The notes beneath the pieces were generated by a model. It searched no databases and was not told where the DNA came from. It saw nothing but the letters and a program-made list of their open reading frames with translations. From the NCBI RefSeq assembly GCF_029931775.1, contig NC_079331.1, positions 25,173,720 to 25,237,719 on the forward strand: 64,000 nucleotides of DNA, written 5' to 3'. Origin of the DNA: Euleptes europaea (Eukaryota; Chordata; Lepidosauria; Squamata; Sphaerodactylidae). Below, in pieces: positions 21,182 through 33,600 of the stretch; position 1 is the stretch's first letter, and each line of letters begins with the position of its first letter. The position numbers and the translations under genes are program-made.

Positions 21182-23553
21182 TCAGAGGGGCAGGGCAAGG
21201 GCAAAAGTGGTCCACGGCCCACACACCACATCCTCCACCCCAAGGCCCCAGGCCTCGAAGCAGCAGACTTTCTTTGGCCTGTCGGAAGTAGCTGTGGCCC
21301 CGTGGCCCAGTTGCCCGTATTTACCTAGGAATAAGCATAGCTGTTAGCCCTTTCTCAGGGGGAGGGCTAGTGCCACGGAGAAGAAGGCAGGGAGCTCATT
21401 TTGGGACTTACCCCAGCCCCACGTGTAGAGATCCCCAGTTCCTAAAAGGCAAAAGACAGGCACAGTTCAGGTATTAAGAGCCAAACCTGGATGTCTCTAG
21501 CATAAACATAGCCCAAATGCAAGCACCAGCATTGTGCCAAAGGGCATGCCTTGGTGCAGGGGTGGTAAGCCTCTAGCTGGGTGAATCTTTCCTTTCTGAC
21601 CAGTCACGAGAGCAGCATCTTACGTGTCAGGGCAGCGGTGTGGCGCGATCCACAGCTGACCTTGCTGACATCTGTCCCTTGAGGCATATCCAGCAGCGCA
21701 GGAAAGGACTGGATGGAAATGAAGGCGGCTTGGGGGCTCTCGCACTGTGCTGGGGGCCCTGAAAAGAGGCCGCCTTTCAATGCCATGGGCCGCAAGCACA
21801 CTCCCCGCCCCCCTCCGGTGGATGCCAGCCGGGCACTCGGTCCAGGCTTACCGCCAGATGGTGTTCCGCTGCGGTCGGCCTCTGCTGGAGCAGCCACGGG
21901 GCTTTCCGGCACCCCCTTGGCAGGCAGCCCAAGCTGCCCGGACTCGTTCCAACCCCACATATATAAGTCGCCTGCTTCTGTCAGACAGAGAAGGAGACAA
22001 GGAGCTCCAGCACGGAAGCAGCCTCCGATGCGCCCTGAGAAAGGGGCAGAGTGAGGCCAGGCCCGCCTGCTTCGGGTGGGTGACTGGATCCAGAAACGGC
22101 CCCTGGCCGCCTTGGTCTGCGGCACCACCTCTGGACTGGCGTCCAGCAGCTCCCGAGAGACCAACAAGCCTTCCAGGGCTGAGCTTCCCAGAGCCAAGGC
22201 TCCATTTGTCAGAGACCGCGGATAGGGTGGGTCCCACCATCCTGGCAGGAGGCAGAAGTCAGAATCAAAGGCTGCCCTTTGGAATCGTTCCTCATGGAGT
22301 ACCCCCCACCCCTCCCTTGCCTGCATCTTGCTGTCCGGTGTGGCCATTTCGCCTGGGGTGTGCAAAGGGCGGGGGCAGCAGCAGCTTCTGTTGGCTTCTC
22401 ATCAACAGCCCAGTTTCTCTGTGCTTGAGGGCGGGAGTGAGCCCCGCAGAGAGCAACAGAATCGTAGAGTTGGAAGGGGCCCCCGGGGTCATCTAGTCCA
22501 ACCCCCTGTGCGATGCAGGGCATTCACCCCTCCCTCCCTCCCTCCCTCCCTCCCCGCAGTGAGCCCCGCTGCACGCCCAGAAGAGGGCCAAGATGCCCTC
22601 CCCTCTCCTCCTGTGCCTGAGGGCATCGAGCCAGCGCTGCCCACCGAGGGCCCATCGCGCCTCCCCTGCCCGCCCGCCCCGCGGGCTCCGGTGCGGTGCG
22701 CCCCCGTAATTACCGCTGACGCTGGCGGAGTGCCAGCCGCCGGCCGCCACGGGGCCCATGGGCACCCCCTGCAAGGCCTCCAGCCGCCGCGGCTCGGCGG
22801 CGTCCTCCAGTCCTCCGTGGCCCAGCTGCCCGTGCCTGCAAAAGGCGCCGCCCGGGGGTCACCCTGCGGGAAGGGGGAGGGGGAGGGGGAGGGGGAGGGG
22901 GGCCCGCCCCCCGCCCCCCCCCGCCTCCTTACCTGCCGTTGCCCCAGGTGAAGAGGTCTCCGGCGGCGTCCAGCAGCACGGCGTGCTCGTGGCCCAAGGC
23001 CAGGCGGCGGGCGCGCAGGGCCGGGCAGAGGGGCCGGAAGAAGCCCGGCCGCGGCACCACGTAGCCGCCCGGCACCAGGGGCAGCCCTGCGGGGAGGGGG
23101 TCGGGGGGCGGCCCGGGCTCCCCTGCGGCCTCCGCGTCGCGCAGCTCCCGCCGCCACACGGGCCCGCGGGGGTCGAGGGCCGGGCCGGCGGCCACGCGCC
23201 ACGCCTCCAGCGCGCCCCCGCGCAGCAGCACCACGTGCGTCTCGGAGGGCAGCACGTCGCGGCAGTCCCCGGGCAGGGCCGCCCAGCCCCCCGCGCCCCG
23301 CAGCACCGGCGCCGCCCCTGCCGGGAGGCAAGCACAGCGCAGGTTACAGGCGGGGCTCCTTGGGGGGAGGGGGCCCTCCCTCCCTCGCCGCCCCCCGCCC
23401 CCGCCGCGCTCACCCACCGGCCGCCGCCAGCCCCACGAAGCTCCAGCTGGGCCGCACCGCCGCCCCCGCGCCGCCGCCCAGCCGCACCGGCTCCAGCCCC
23501 GCGCCCCACCCCGCCCGGAAGCCCACTTGGAACCAGCCGCCCCCGACGGCCAT
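21182..23553 (-). CDS. RCCD1: RCCD1, RCC1-domain-containing protein 1
   Basis: Coding exons in transcription order: 23553-23418, 23317-22933, 22835-22714, 21977-21624, 21441-21412, 21324-21182. They total 1170 nt, giving 389 aa; human is 376. RCC1-type blade motifs are [77 protein letters not shown] and [18 protein letters not shown], ending [13 protein letters not shown]. The human protein partners the JmjC protein KDM8 in H3K36 regulation and chromosome segregation. The start was chosen because [15 protein letters not shown] aligns with the human N-terminus; an upstream in-frame Met leads only into low-complexity GC-rich sequence. The middle linker (after GQLGLP) is unlike the mammalian one. 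The intron between exons 2 and 3 is only 97 bp. Confidence 0.93.
22453..22530 (-). mobile_element. CR1 LINE 3' end (reverse orientation)
   Basis: The plus strand reads AGAATCGTAGAGTTGGAAGG and GGTCATCTAGTCCAACCCCC, then TGCGATGCAGGG. This is the reverse complement of the classic reptile CR1 3' end. It lies in an RCCD1 intron. Confidence 0.8.
22868..22902 (+). repeat. G5A tandem repeat in a 97-bp RCCD1 intron
   Basis: Five or so GGGGGA units. On the RCCD1 sense strand this is a C-rich pyrimidine tract upstream of the acceptor at 22836; the plus strand is a strong G-quadruplex candidate. Confidence 0.85.
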
Positions 23554-23960
23554 CGCCGCCCGCCCCCGAGGCGCGCCACAAGCCAGCCGGGGGGAGGGAC
23601 GGAGGGAGGGGCTCGCGCGGGGAGGGCGGCGCCGGCTGCCGCTCCCCGCCCCGGGTGGAGAGCAGGCGGCGGCGGCGGCAGCCGTCTGCACTCGCTCGCT
23701 CGCCGGGTCTCGGCAGCGCTCTTCTCGCCCCCCCCTCCTCCTCCTCCTCCTCCCGCGAGCAGGCGAGGCAGCCCCACGGGGGCGACCCTCCCTCCCTCCC
23801 TCCGGGGGCCGCCTCTGCTGCACCGCCGAGAGCGGGAAAGCCCCCTGCCCGGCCGTCTCCGCTCCCCGCCGCGCGAGGAGCACGGGCATCGGGGCGCGGC
23901 CCCCAGGCCTCCCCCCCTCCAGAACTCTTCCGAGCTCAGGCGGAGATGCCGAGTTTTATG
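23554..23960 (-). promoter_or_regulatory. RCCD1: RCCD1 CpG-island promoter region
   Basis: Very CpG-rich sequence immediately upstream of the RCCD1 ATG, with no TATA box. It contains pyrimidine-rich tandem runs (near 23740 and 23800). The boundary is approximate, at the drop in GC near 23950. Confidence 0.5.
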
Positions 23961-25079
23961 GGGGGGGGGAAATAAGTGACAGGCACACACACACACACAC
24001 CCCTATTTGCACAGCAAGAGCCAAAACTAGGAAGTGCCAAAAAAGACTAACCCCCAAGAAGGCCCACCCCCCCACACCTTATAGACTCGTGTTCCTTCTC
24101 TCTTCCCTGACAGTGACGCCACTAAACCCCTAGAGCCTTTCTTCCTCTGTCCATCTGCAGAGCTACAGGGCCAAAGGGCCAGGCTTACTCATTGACCCCT
24201 GGGCATCTCCCTCGGACTGCCTGCAAGTTCTGGGGGAAATACTCCCTGACCTTTGGCAGAGCCTCTGCTGGAAAAAAAAAATATATATCAGGCGTATTTT
24301 TTGGGCGGGGGGAGGTTGATTCCAAGAAAGAACTTTACTAGCTCAAAGGTCCATCTCACACATTGTGGGCTCCAGCTTACAAAAAGCTCAGGGTGGGGGT
24401 GGGTGGGGGGAGTGCAAGATTCCACCCATGGCGTCCCAGGATACATTCTGAGAGAGCCAAGCAGGGGCCGAGGCAACACTCAGTTGAGATCCCTCCCACT
24501 GGGGACGGCCCTTGAGAATTGCCTGGTAAAAGTGGCACAGCACACAGCCACACACATACACGCAGGCATTTTCCCCATCATCCCTCCTTCCTGCCCAGTT
24601 TTGTGGGGAGGGGGGTTGTGTTTGTCTGTTGCACACCGTGGAGTTTGGCTTTAGCCGTGTGCTTCTAGCATTCCACAGAATATGCACAATTAAATTGTTC
24701 GGGTGGGCATTCAAGTAAAGGGGAAAGGGCTGTGGTAAAATAGAACTGGTTGGGAGGGCCCTGTTCTCAAACTTATGGCAGCACTCACGGTGTAATTATC
24801 TTGTACTTACGGCACTGTTTTCTAAATTCTGCCACCCTGCTCCTCTCTGCAGAGATGTGTCACTCTTACCCTGCTTGTTCTATGTCTCACAGTTTCTATT
24901 GCATTATTTTTAAAATGTGCAATCTGCCTTGGGTCGTAAGCAGACTCCCCAGCCCCGAGGTAGTTAAGCACTAGCTGTTTAAACGCCCCAGAGAGAAAAA
25001 TCAAAGGCCTGGGTGCCTTCTAAACCTGTCCCCTGATTTGTGAACAGGCCGGGGGGGGGGGTGTCTGCTATTTGTGACT

Positions 25080-25246
25080 GTGAACTTAGGCAGATCATGA
25101 GAGTGAGGGGCATCTTGGCCACCTTCTGGGCATGGAGTAGGGGGTCACTGGGGGTGTGTGGGGGAGGTAGCTGTGAATTTCCTGCATTGTGCAGGGGGTT
25201 GGACTAAATGACCCTGGTGGTCCCTTCCAACGCTGATTCTATGACT
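25080..25246 (+). mobile_element. CR1 LINE 3' end
   Basis: The segment contains GGCATCTTGGCCACCTTCTG, GTGAATTTCCTGCATTGTGC and GGACTAAATGACCCTGGTGG and ends GATTCTATGACTG. This is the standard squamate CR1 3' UTR and terminus. It is 5'-truncated, as most CR1 copies are. Confidence 0.85.
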
Positions 25247-25694
25247 GTTTTCCTGGTGGTTTAAAATCTGCTCTACCTTGTCTTGGCAGCTGCAACTCTA
25301 TTTTGATGGTAGTGGATTTACTTTACTATGTTGTGCTTGATGTTCTATACTTTCACTTTCTTACTGCAGCCACTGCTGCTGCACTAAAATAGAAAGCGGA
25401 GATATAAACTGAAACAAACAAGCAAAACGTTTTCAGGCTTAGGGGAAGGGTAACAAAAACACTTATAAAATCATCTATATTTTTTCCTCTGAACATTAGG
25501 AAAGGCGCAGCTTTTTAAAAAAGGCATGGATTGATGGAGCTTACGGAACTCCTTGCTCCAAGATTCACTGGTGACCTGCCAAAGCTCTATATATTTAATG
25601 TTAGAAGTATAGATTATTAACAAACTGAAGCATGGATCTGAATTCCTAGTTACAATTTAAGGCTTCAAATGTGAGCCTGAAGAAGGCAGACATG

Positions 25695-26702
25695 TGTGAA
25701 AAACAAGTTGTTTGTGAGACAGGATATTAAACCACAGAAACTACAAAACAAGGTCAGACATTGTATAACTTGTCAAGGTTAACGATAATGCCAAGTAGTG
25801 GAAAACAGGTCTATCTGTTTTCGTGGTTGCTTAAGTATTTTCCCTAGCTTTCAAGTCTATTATGATAATGACTTATTTTGTCTTCGTGATTTCAAGTCAA
25901 AATGTGAATAACAGCTTTGTCTTTGGTGGTTAACAAGCCTTGAAGATGAAAGTGTGAGAATTGGGAATTTATTTTGAGAAAGGGTATTATTCCTATGTCA
26001 TCTGTTTGTCTGACATGAGATCAAAGTATGGGAAAGGTATCTGATTAGGGAGGTTTTGTCTTATTGATAATGTCTTTTGATTCTCATTGGTTCTCATAAC
26101 AGATGACCACTGAAAAAGTATATAAAGGGGCTTGAGAGTGTGAAAAGTTGGGAGATTCTTCACGCATGCTTGTATGCTGTTTGGGTAAGGCTCCCCACCA
26201 TGACTCTCTAATGGTATTTAACTTTCAATACTTTCACTTTGTACCTGTACCCAGATCTATACTATTTTGCTAGAATATGTTAATTTTTTTCATGTAATCA
26301 TCTCTCATATATTTTTGTGTTTTTATATTTTAATATATTATACTGAAGTAACTACAATAAGGCCCTGACCTGGATGACCCAGGCTAGCCTGATCTCGTCA
26401 GATCTCAGAAGCTAAGCAGGGTCAGCCCTGGTTAGTATTTGGATGGGGGACCACCAAGGAATACTAGGGTTGCTATGCAGAGGAAGGCACTGGCAAACCA
26501 CCTCTGTTAGTCTCTTGCCATGAAAACCCCCAAAAGGGGTCGCTATAAGTTGGCTGTGACTTGACGGCACTTCACACACACACCTACAATAAAAGGGTAT
26601 TTTTTAATTCAAAGTTTGTATCATTGCTTGGGGTGACTGGTTAAATTAGATAAAGTATTTTTCAGTGAAATACAATATCTAAAAACCTTAGTCACCTATC
26701 AC
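25695..26702 (+). mobile_element. Probable solo LTR of an endogenous retrovirus-like element (fossil)
   Basis: AT-rich sequence with a TATA box (TATATAAAGG near 26119) and an AATAAA-type signal downstream (near 26588). A SINE has inserted just before that signal. The possible ends are TG near 25695 and CA near 26702; both are uncertain and no target duplication was confirmed. No internal coding region is present. Family is unknown; it is older than the SINE it carries. Confidence 0.35.
26361..26583 (+). mobile_element. 5S-rRNA-derived SINE with 9-bp target duplication
   Basis: The head carries 5S rRNA internal-promoter sequence (CTGATCTCGTCAGATCTCAG, AAGCTAAGCAGGGTCAGCCC, a GTTAGTATTTGGATGGG run). 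The body continues GCAAACCACCTCTGTTAGTC and the Bov-B-like end GGCTGTGACTTGACGGCACT is followed by CA units. CTACAATAA flanks both sides (26352-26360 and 26584-26592). Complete and fairly young. Confidence 0.88.
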
Positions 26703-27628
26703 AGCAAATGACCACTTCACCACCACAGTCAGCGGTCCACTTCCAGGGGTGGACAGACAGCTCACCCACCCCACTTGCAAAAGGCATCTCGCGAGCACAA
26801 AGAGCCAACAAGGCCCCGATCCTTAACCACTAGCCTTTGGCTGAAGATGCATTCACTGCTCCACGGCAACAGGCAACTTGCCCTGCTTGCTGGGTACGCG
26901 GCGAGGGAACAGGAGCCACACTTGAACCTGGGCAACTGAATGGGTCAGCAGGCCCAGAGGAGGGCTTTGCCCTGAAGTGGGAGTCATCGAGAATCCCCCA
27001 CAGCCCACCATGAAGGAGTTCAGGCATTCCCTTCAGTAGGGGTGTCTGCGACACAGACAAAGACACACACACACCAATTCCCTCCTGAACTTTTTAAAAT
27101 TTTAGTGTTTACAGAGTCAACAAGTATAATGCTGAAAATCTGTTGGCTAAACAAGCATCACAGAAAAGATGTGTGCATATTTTCCTGCAGCATTGTGTGT
27201 CAGTCAGGTGGTTAATTTCACCCTGCATTTGGTACCAAAAAGTAGACCCTACACCTGTGGTTCTATTAGCCACAGAGAGGTCTGGTCCAAAGGGAGAGCT
27301 CCACCCCAAGGTGAGAGCAGGAATGGACAAGCATGAAGGAAGGGGGCAGCAAGCAGCCCCCCCCCCCAGAGAGAGGAACCCTAACGCTGAAGCTCCACGC
27401 ATCTCCAAGTGGCAGCCCCAGCAGGCCGCAGCTATGAAGAGCTCACCGTCACCAGCCACGAGCGCCCACGATAGCGCCTCCTCTGGGGCAGGCTCCATCT
27501 ATCCGCCACTCTGCTGCAGAGAACCCCTGGAACGGCCCACGGGGGATCAGGCCCTAGCCCCTCTTCCCAGCAGTGGCAGCACACAGCCAGAGGCAGAAGC
27601 AGCGCGTGTGAGGGAGGGGAATCGCCTC

Positions 27629-30600
27629 TCATTCCCCACCAGCAGCACGGGGCTGGATCAGGCCATAGGTGACCGCCTGGGCCAGGCACTCCTTGGCAGG
27701 CTGGGCCACTTGGGGCTTGTCCTCCAGCCCGGCAAGGACCGCCAGGATCTCCAGCATCTCGCTCTCCATGAGCTTCTCTGCCAGCTCCTTCTCAGCGGCG
27801 ACCATGTTCCTCACCACGACTACGCCTCGATGCTGCAGCTCGGTGCTGGTGCTCAGCAGCAGGGCCTGCAGGATCTCCAGCCAGTGGGCTGTCTGGGGAG
27901 CGGAAAGAGGGGCAGCTGGGAAACACGCGGCTAGGCCCTGCCCTGCCCCACCACGCTCACCTTTCAACAACCCCTCCCCCCACCCCCTGCACCCTTCACT
28001 CAGCCCTGGGCACCGGCAGTGCCGGCTACCCTCCAGGCACCAGGCAGGAGCAGGGGGAGCCCCACCTCACTCACCGCTTGGGGAATGCGGGCGCAGGTCT
28101 GGGGAAGCAGGGAAGTGAGCACAGCCAGAGTCCCTGCTGCTGCCCTCCGGAGCCGCTCGTCCTCCTCCCCGCTGTACAGCACCATCAGCTTCAGCCGGTC
28201 GCTCCCTTCAGCCAGGAACAACTTTGCCACCTGCACGGCAGCAAGCAAGCAAGCAGGCGCTCACTCACAGCACAGGCAGAAGCCCCCCCCCCCCGCCTTG
28301 CCTGTGCCCGCCTGCTCACCTCCGGGCTGAGGGCCAAGTTGCACATGCACTCGGTGGCTGCCAGGCGGATCATCTCGTGCTCCTCAAACATGTAGCCCTC
28401 GACCATGGGCACCGCCTTCTCCTTCACAATCTTCAGTCTGCAAGAAAGATAAAAGGGAGGCAGGCGCACCTAGGCAACACGGCCAGGACCGGAGGGCCCC
28501 CGCACCCACGCCCTCCTCCTGGCCCCCTCACCTGAGCCGTTCGCTGGTCCCTGCCAGATTGGTGAGGGCCATCAGCCCCTCAAAGTTCTGCAGTCCCGTG
28601 CGCTTTAAGTGCAGGAGGCCCACCAGAGGCCGAACCACTTCGTAGACCTGCGGCGCAAGAGAGCCAGGCTCAGGTGGAGGGGAGGAAGGGCTGGGTGGCC
28701 AGGCAGGGAGCCCACAGCCCCCTGCTCCCCTCTCCTGAGCCCACGCAGCCGGCCCACAAGACAGCGCCACCCACACAGCCCCCGATGGCCCACACTGACT
28801 CGCTCGCCAGGGAAGGCCATCTCCGGTGAAGTCGTGATGGTGATCTTGGCGAGCGCCTGCGCTGCTCTGGTCTGCCCCGCTTCCATGCCATCCAGGGCCA
28901 AAGGGATCAGAGCCTGGGAAGGGAGAAGCGAGAGGCATCGTTGCAGTCGAGGCACAGAAGGACGGGCACAGGCGGACGGGCACAGGGGGACGGGCGGGGC
29001 CATGCTTACCTTGCCCCCTCCATGGGCTACCACAACCCCTCTGTCCTCTGGGTCCTCCACTAGAGCAAGGAACACCCTGAGAAACAGAAGAGTCACCGTG
29101 AAAGGCCCATGGCGACAACTGCCCCAGGAACCAGCAGGCCCTGCTGCGCCCGCCCTCCGCCCACCTTCGGATTGTGCACACAGGGACTGGCCCCCCGGCA
29201 GCAGCCCAGGCCTGCGACTAACAGCGCTGAAAGGTTCAAAGCAGCCAGGAGAGCCTGCACCGTGGCCAGAGAAGCCATGCTGGGGGGGAGGGGAGGTGTC
29301 AGAGGGTACCCTAAAGCAAATCCTGTCTGGGCCAGAATCCTAATGGTGGCATTCTGCCTTTCCTCTACAGGGCCTAGGGCGGCACATCAAGAGCCATCTC
29401 CACAGTGCCCATGCCGCTTTGTGAGGACAAGTTGATCCCAGAGCAGCTCTTGCAGAGCTGGCACACAGCCCTGACCCCCGGCGCCCAAGGACACCAGCAT
29501 AGTTTCGGGTAGACGCGCAGCACGCCCTGCCTGCAAGGGCTGCCTCGGGGCGAGGTGTGCTCATTGCTGGGCTGCTTCAGGAAAAGGGATGAGAGCTCCA
29601 GCGTAAAACTCAAGCTGGCCACTTGCCACCAGGGAGTCTCAAAGCCTGCCGGGGAGGGGTGAAGCCTCACCTGGAAATCAGCTCCCGGCAGGAAGCGCTC
29701 AGGGCAGTGCTCTCGTTCTTCACCATGCAGCTGAGAGCTGACACCACCCCAGCAGCCAGCAGCTTCTGCACACGCCGGCGTACAAACTCCGGCTTGTCCT
29801 GGGCAGTCAGAGACGACCAGGAATGAGGGAAGGGGCCACAGGAGTCTGTTCCCCCTTCGCCACCCCAACACTGTGTGTGTGTGTGTGTTAGTTAGCCCCC
29901 TCCACGCTCCTTCCCTGAAGCACCGGGGGGAGCCCCGCCTTCCCTGCCCTGCCGCTGACCTTTGGGTGCTTCTCGGGGATGTGCTGCTTGGCATACTTGG
30001 CCAGCTCCACCATCTGGGGGTCCAGCTCCTCCTGGTCGTAGCTGCTGGTGCAGTTTACCATGGCAGAGGTCACAGCGAACATCACGGCCTGATTCTCTGA
30101 CTGAGGGGAGGAGGAGGAAGAAGCAATGCGGCAACCCCATTTCCTGGGCCAGCCCCACAAGCACCTGCTTCTGGAGACTGACTGAAATGAACGGCGGATG
30201 CAGGAAGCTCCAGGACGCGCCCCCCCCCCCCATGCCCAGCCCAAAGCAGCACTCCATAGCCCCCGCCCGCTCCCGCCGCACCCTCGCCAGCTGGAAAAGT
30301 GCCTGCAGAGCCACTTGGTCCTCCACGAGTTCTTCCTTCACGTCCGCATCCAGGGTGAGGTACGCCAGGCCCTCTGCCGCCCAGTGCCGCGTGCTGCCAC
30401 CCACAGCCTCGTTGCACAGCCACCTGGGAGAGGGGAGCACGGGATCAGCACAGAGAACAAGACACGCCCCCTCACCTGTGCCACGCAGACGGCAGCACCC
30501 GCCCAGCCTGCCAACCCTTCTGATCTCAATTTGCCGCAGCCTCCCCACCCCAGGGGGGGGGAGGGGAAGCACTCACTTGCGGCACTGCTTGGCCAGCTTC

Positions 30601-33600
30601 AGAGTTGAGCCTTCTGCAAACTGCTTCATGCTGAAGTCCGTGCCTCCCGCTGACCCCAGTTTGCAGAGGCCCTGGAAACAGAAGGAGCCGCTGCAGCAGG
30701 GCGGAGGGGAAAGTGCCCACACATCCCCGTCCCGGCCTTCTTCCAGGAGGAGCAAAAGACTCCCCCAGGAACCAGGCCCTGCCCCCCACCCCTGCTCACC
30801 ACCAGAGCACGAATGCGAATGCTGTCACGCTCGCTGCGCTTGTAGATCTCCTTCAGTAGCGTGACGCCATTGGCAGTGATAAAGGAGGCCCGCTTGGCCT
30901 TGTCCGCCGCGTGGATTAGGGCTTCCACAGCCACCAGCTGGTCGGCCTCCCGCGAGGAGGCACACAAGGACAGGATGCTCTCCATTATGCCGTCCAGCTC
31001 CAGCACCCGGTTCCCAGCCTCCGAGGGGCCCTGCAAAAGGCACGATACGGCCCGAATGGCCTGCAGCTTTCCAGCCATCTCCTCGCCCTGGAACCAGCCC
31101 CTGGAAGGGAAAAGAGCCAGGAATTCACTTCTGATGCGAAGTAATTAAAGACTGTCAGCAAACCACCATGGCACAAAACAAAGATGTGCAGCACAACTAA
31201 CCGCTGGGCATTTCTCAGCAACTCGAGCCCTTTTCCCCAACTATTAACTAAGCTGACATCGTGGAATGTTCAAAAGTCTGATTTGAGAAAACAGTTGTCA
31301 AGCGACTGAATGGCAGCCAGCGGATCTGTCCGAGAGCAAACTAAGCAGAACGTGCTTGTTCCCAAAACACCTAGAGCAGAGGAAGAAGTCCGCTCTAAGA
31401 AGGGCCCCCACCCTCGGGCCCTCTGCCCTGTGCCTCCTCTTCCTGCCAAGAGCATGTGGGACTGGGCTGCCAGAACCAGAGCGGCTGGCCCCAAAGTCTC
31501 CTACCGGATGCAGTTCTCACAGAGCAGGTGGAAATTCTCCCGTTCCACATCGCATTTCAAGTCCCCGTAGAGCTTGCTGAGCAGGACGGCAGCGCTCAGG
31601 TGGCTGTTCTCTGTCACACGCAGGCTGCCAGGCACATGGGCCACAGCACCTCCCACGGCCAGGATCTCCTTGAGACCTGCAAGGACACGGGCCCAGTGAG
31701 GCTCCTAAGGATCCTATGGGTGCTACAGACGCACAATGCCCACGTCCTTACCCTGATCGATGACCCAGAGGGTCAAGCTGTTGTTGGGCTCCCGCAGCAA
31801 CTTCCGAGGCACCACGCCAACCAGCAAGTTAAGTATGCTGTCGCGGCCGTAGGAAGAAACACTCTCCCGGGCCAGGGCTTCCAGCAGCTGTTTGAGGAGC
31901 AATTTCAGCTCTCTGGATGTGTCTGAAGGAAGAGCAATAGAGAGGGGCATCTCTATCTTCGCTCGTACTACCCAGGATGGCAACCACAAACTGAACGCAG
32001 ACTGGACACAGCAGCTAGTGTGATGTAAATTAAAAGCTCAGGCCAAACTGTACTTCTTTTCCAAAAATGCAAGGCAGGTAATTCTCCTCTCCAGTTTAAG
32101 AGCACAAAGGCCAAGATACTGGTCTACCAAATCCAATCTGAGATAACCTCCACAGACTAGGAAGGAGCCCATAAGGGAATCCCCAATTCTCAGGGAATAT
32201 GACTTCACCAAATCATCCCTGGAAGAGCCCTTCCCTTCCCTGGTAAGAAACACTGGCAGCCCTACCCAGATGTGCACCAGAACAACCAGGGACTCACCAG
32301 ACACCACGGCTTCCTCCTTGTTGCGTACCTCCCTCTGCAACCCCTCCTTAAGGGAATCGAACATGACCTGCAGCAGGCTATAGGTGGCCAGTGAGATCTG
32401 CTCATCCTCCAACTCCAGCACGGAACAGAAGCGCCGAGGCCCCAGCGCAGTCAAGATTGCCACAGTCTGCAAGACAGGGTCAGAGATGCTGGGCAGCATC
32501 CAGGGCAGCCTCTGCTCCTCCTCTCTCTGTGCGGACAGTTCTTGACGAGCACTTGGGGAAGAAGCCACACCCTACCCCTAAGGTCAAGAATGACTGCAGG
32601 CAACAGAATATGACCACTGCTCTCTACCCACAAAAGCCTGACCCTACCCGCCATGAGAGACATTTCAGCAGCTGGGGTTACACCCAAGCCAATTTCTGTA
32701 CAGGGGAGCCACTGCAAGCAGGCGGGTGTTGAACAGATGAGTAAGAGCCAGGCTAGGCAAACCGGACATAATGAAGCAAATAAGTACAAGCAGCCTCTTT
32801 GGCCACTCCCACAGGACAGCTGGGGATCTGCTCACCAGGCAGGTGCTCCTCGGATACAGCAGTTCTCAAAAGCCTGACACTTACCCGGGAACGATGGCCC
32901 CGGCAAAGGCCAGTAAAGGTACGCAGAGCTGCCAGGATCATATCGAGCCGCTCCGTGTCCAGCAGTTCCAGAAGCAGATGTACCCCATCGTTCTGGAAAA
33001 TTTTCTCAGCACCAGGCTCCTCTCGAGCCAACACTATCAGGTTCTGGGCTGCCTGGCCGGGGGAAGAATAATTCAGTCTGGCAAACGACCCCCCCTCCCC
33101 ATCTTATGGAATAACTTCCTGCCAAAGGGACCCCCACACAACAGGCACTCTTGCAGATGTTGGCCAACAAGACCGGCCCTGCCCCTCCTCCCCCCATCTG
33201 GTACTTTGATCCAAACCAGGACCAGTTGTACCCTGCAGCCACAAAGCCACAACCCGTAACGTATAACGTAAAGCCCAGGCGAACGAGGGCACTGGGCAAA
33301 CTGTGCTGCTGCTTCCGTGAGGCGTGGAGCCAGCGCCTGCCCACCAGCCACCACGGACCCTCTGCTTCTGGCTGTGGACTCATGTCCCTGCGCACAACCT
33401 CTGCAGACAGCTTCTGACTTTCCAGAGAGCTGACTCAAGAGGGCCCACCCCACTGCTGCATGCCCAGCCCCACTTCTCATCCCCCGCGCAGGATGAGCCC
33501 TACCTTCTGCTTCTTGTCTTGATCCTTTTCCTCAGGGTCCAGCAAGACCTTAAACATCTGTTCCACTTTCGAGTCGGTTGAGGTCACGGCTCTCACCTGA

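Larger units (their letters stand above)
23970..27620. other. RCCD1-UNC45A spacer
   Basis: No gene is recognisable. From about 25250 to 26700 the DNA turns AT-rich, unlike the rest of the window. Contents are a CA repeat at 23984-24001, a CR1 3' end at 25080, a probable solo LTR at about 25695-26702 and a SINE inserted in it. The UNC45A 3' UTR must occupy the right end, but I found no canonical poly(A) hexamer for it. Confidence 0.55.

Noticed and set aside
23410-23420. Stronger GTGAGC donor for RCCD1 exon 1, 4 bases downstream
   Set aside because: It would shift the frame relative to exon 2. The GTGGGT donor at 23417 keeps the phase.
22489-23996. Several 240-405-codon frames across the RCCD1 5' region
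   Set aside because: Read-through of introns and alternative frames. The RCCD1 exon chain with correct splice phases explains the conserved residues.
26361-26583. 5S rRNA gene
   Set aside because: Only the internal-promoter part of 5S is present, joined to a LINE-type tail and flanked by a target duplication, so it is a SINE.
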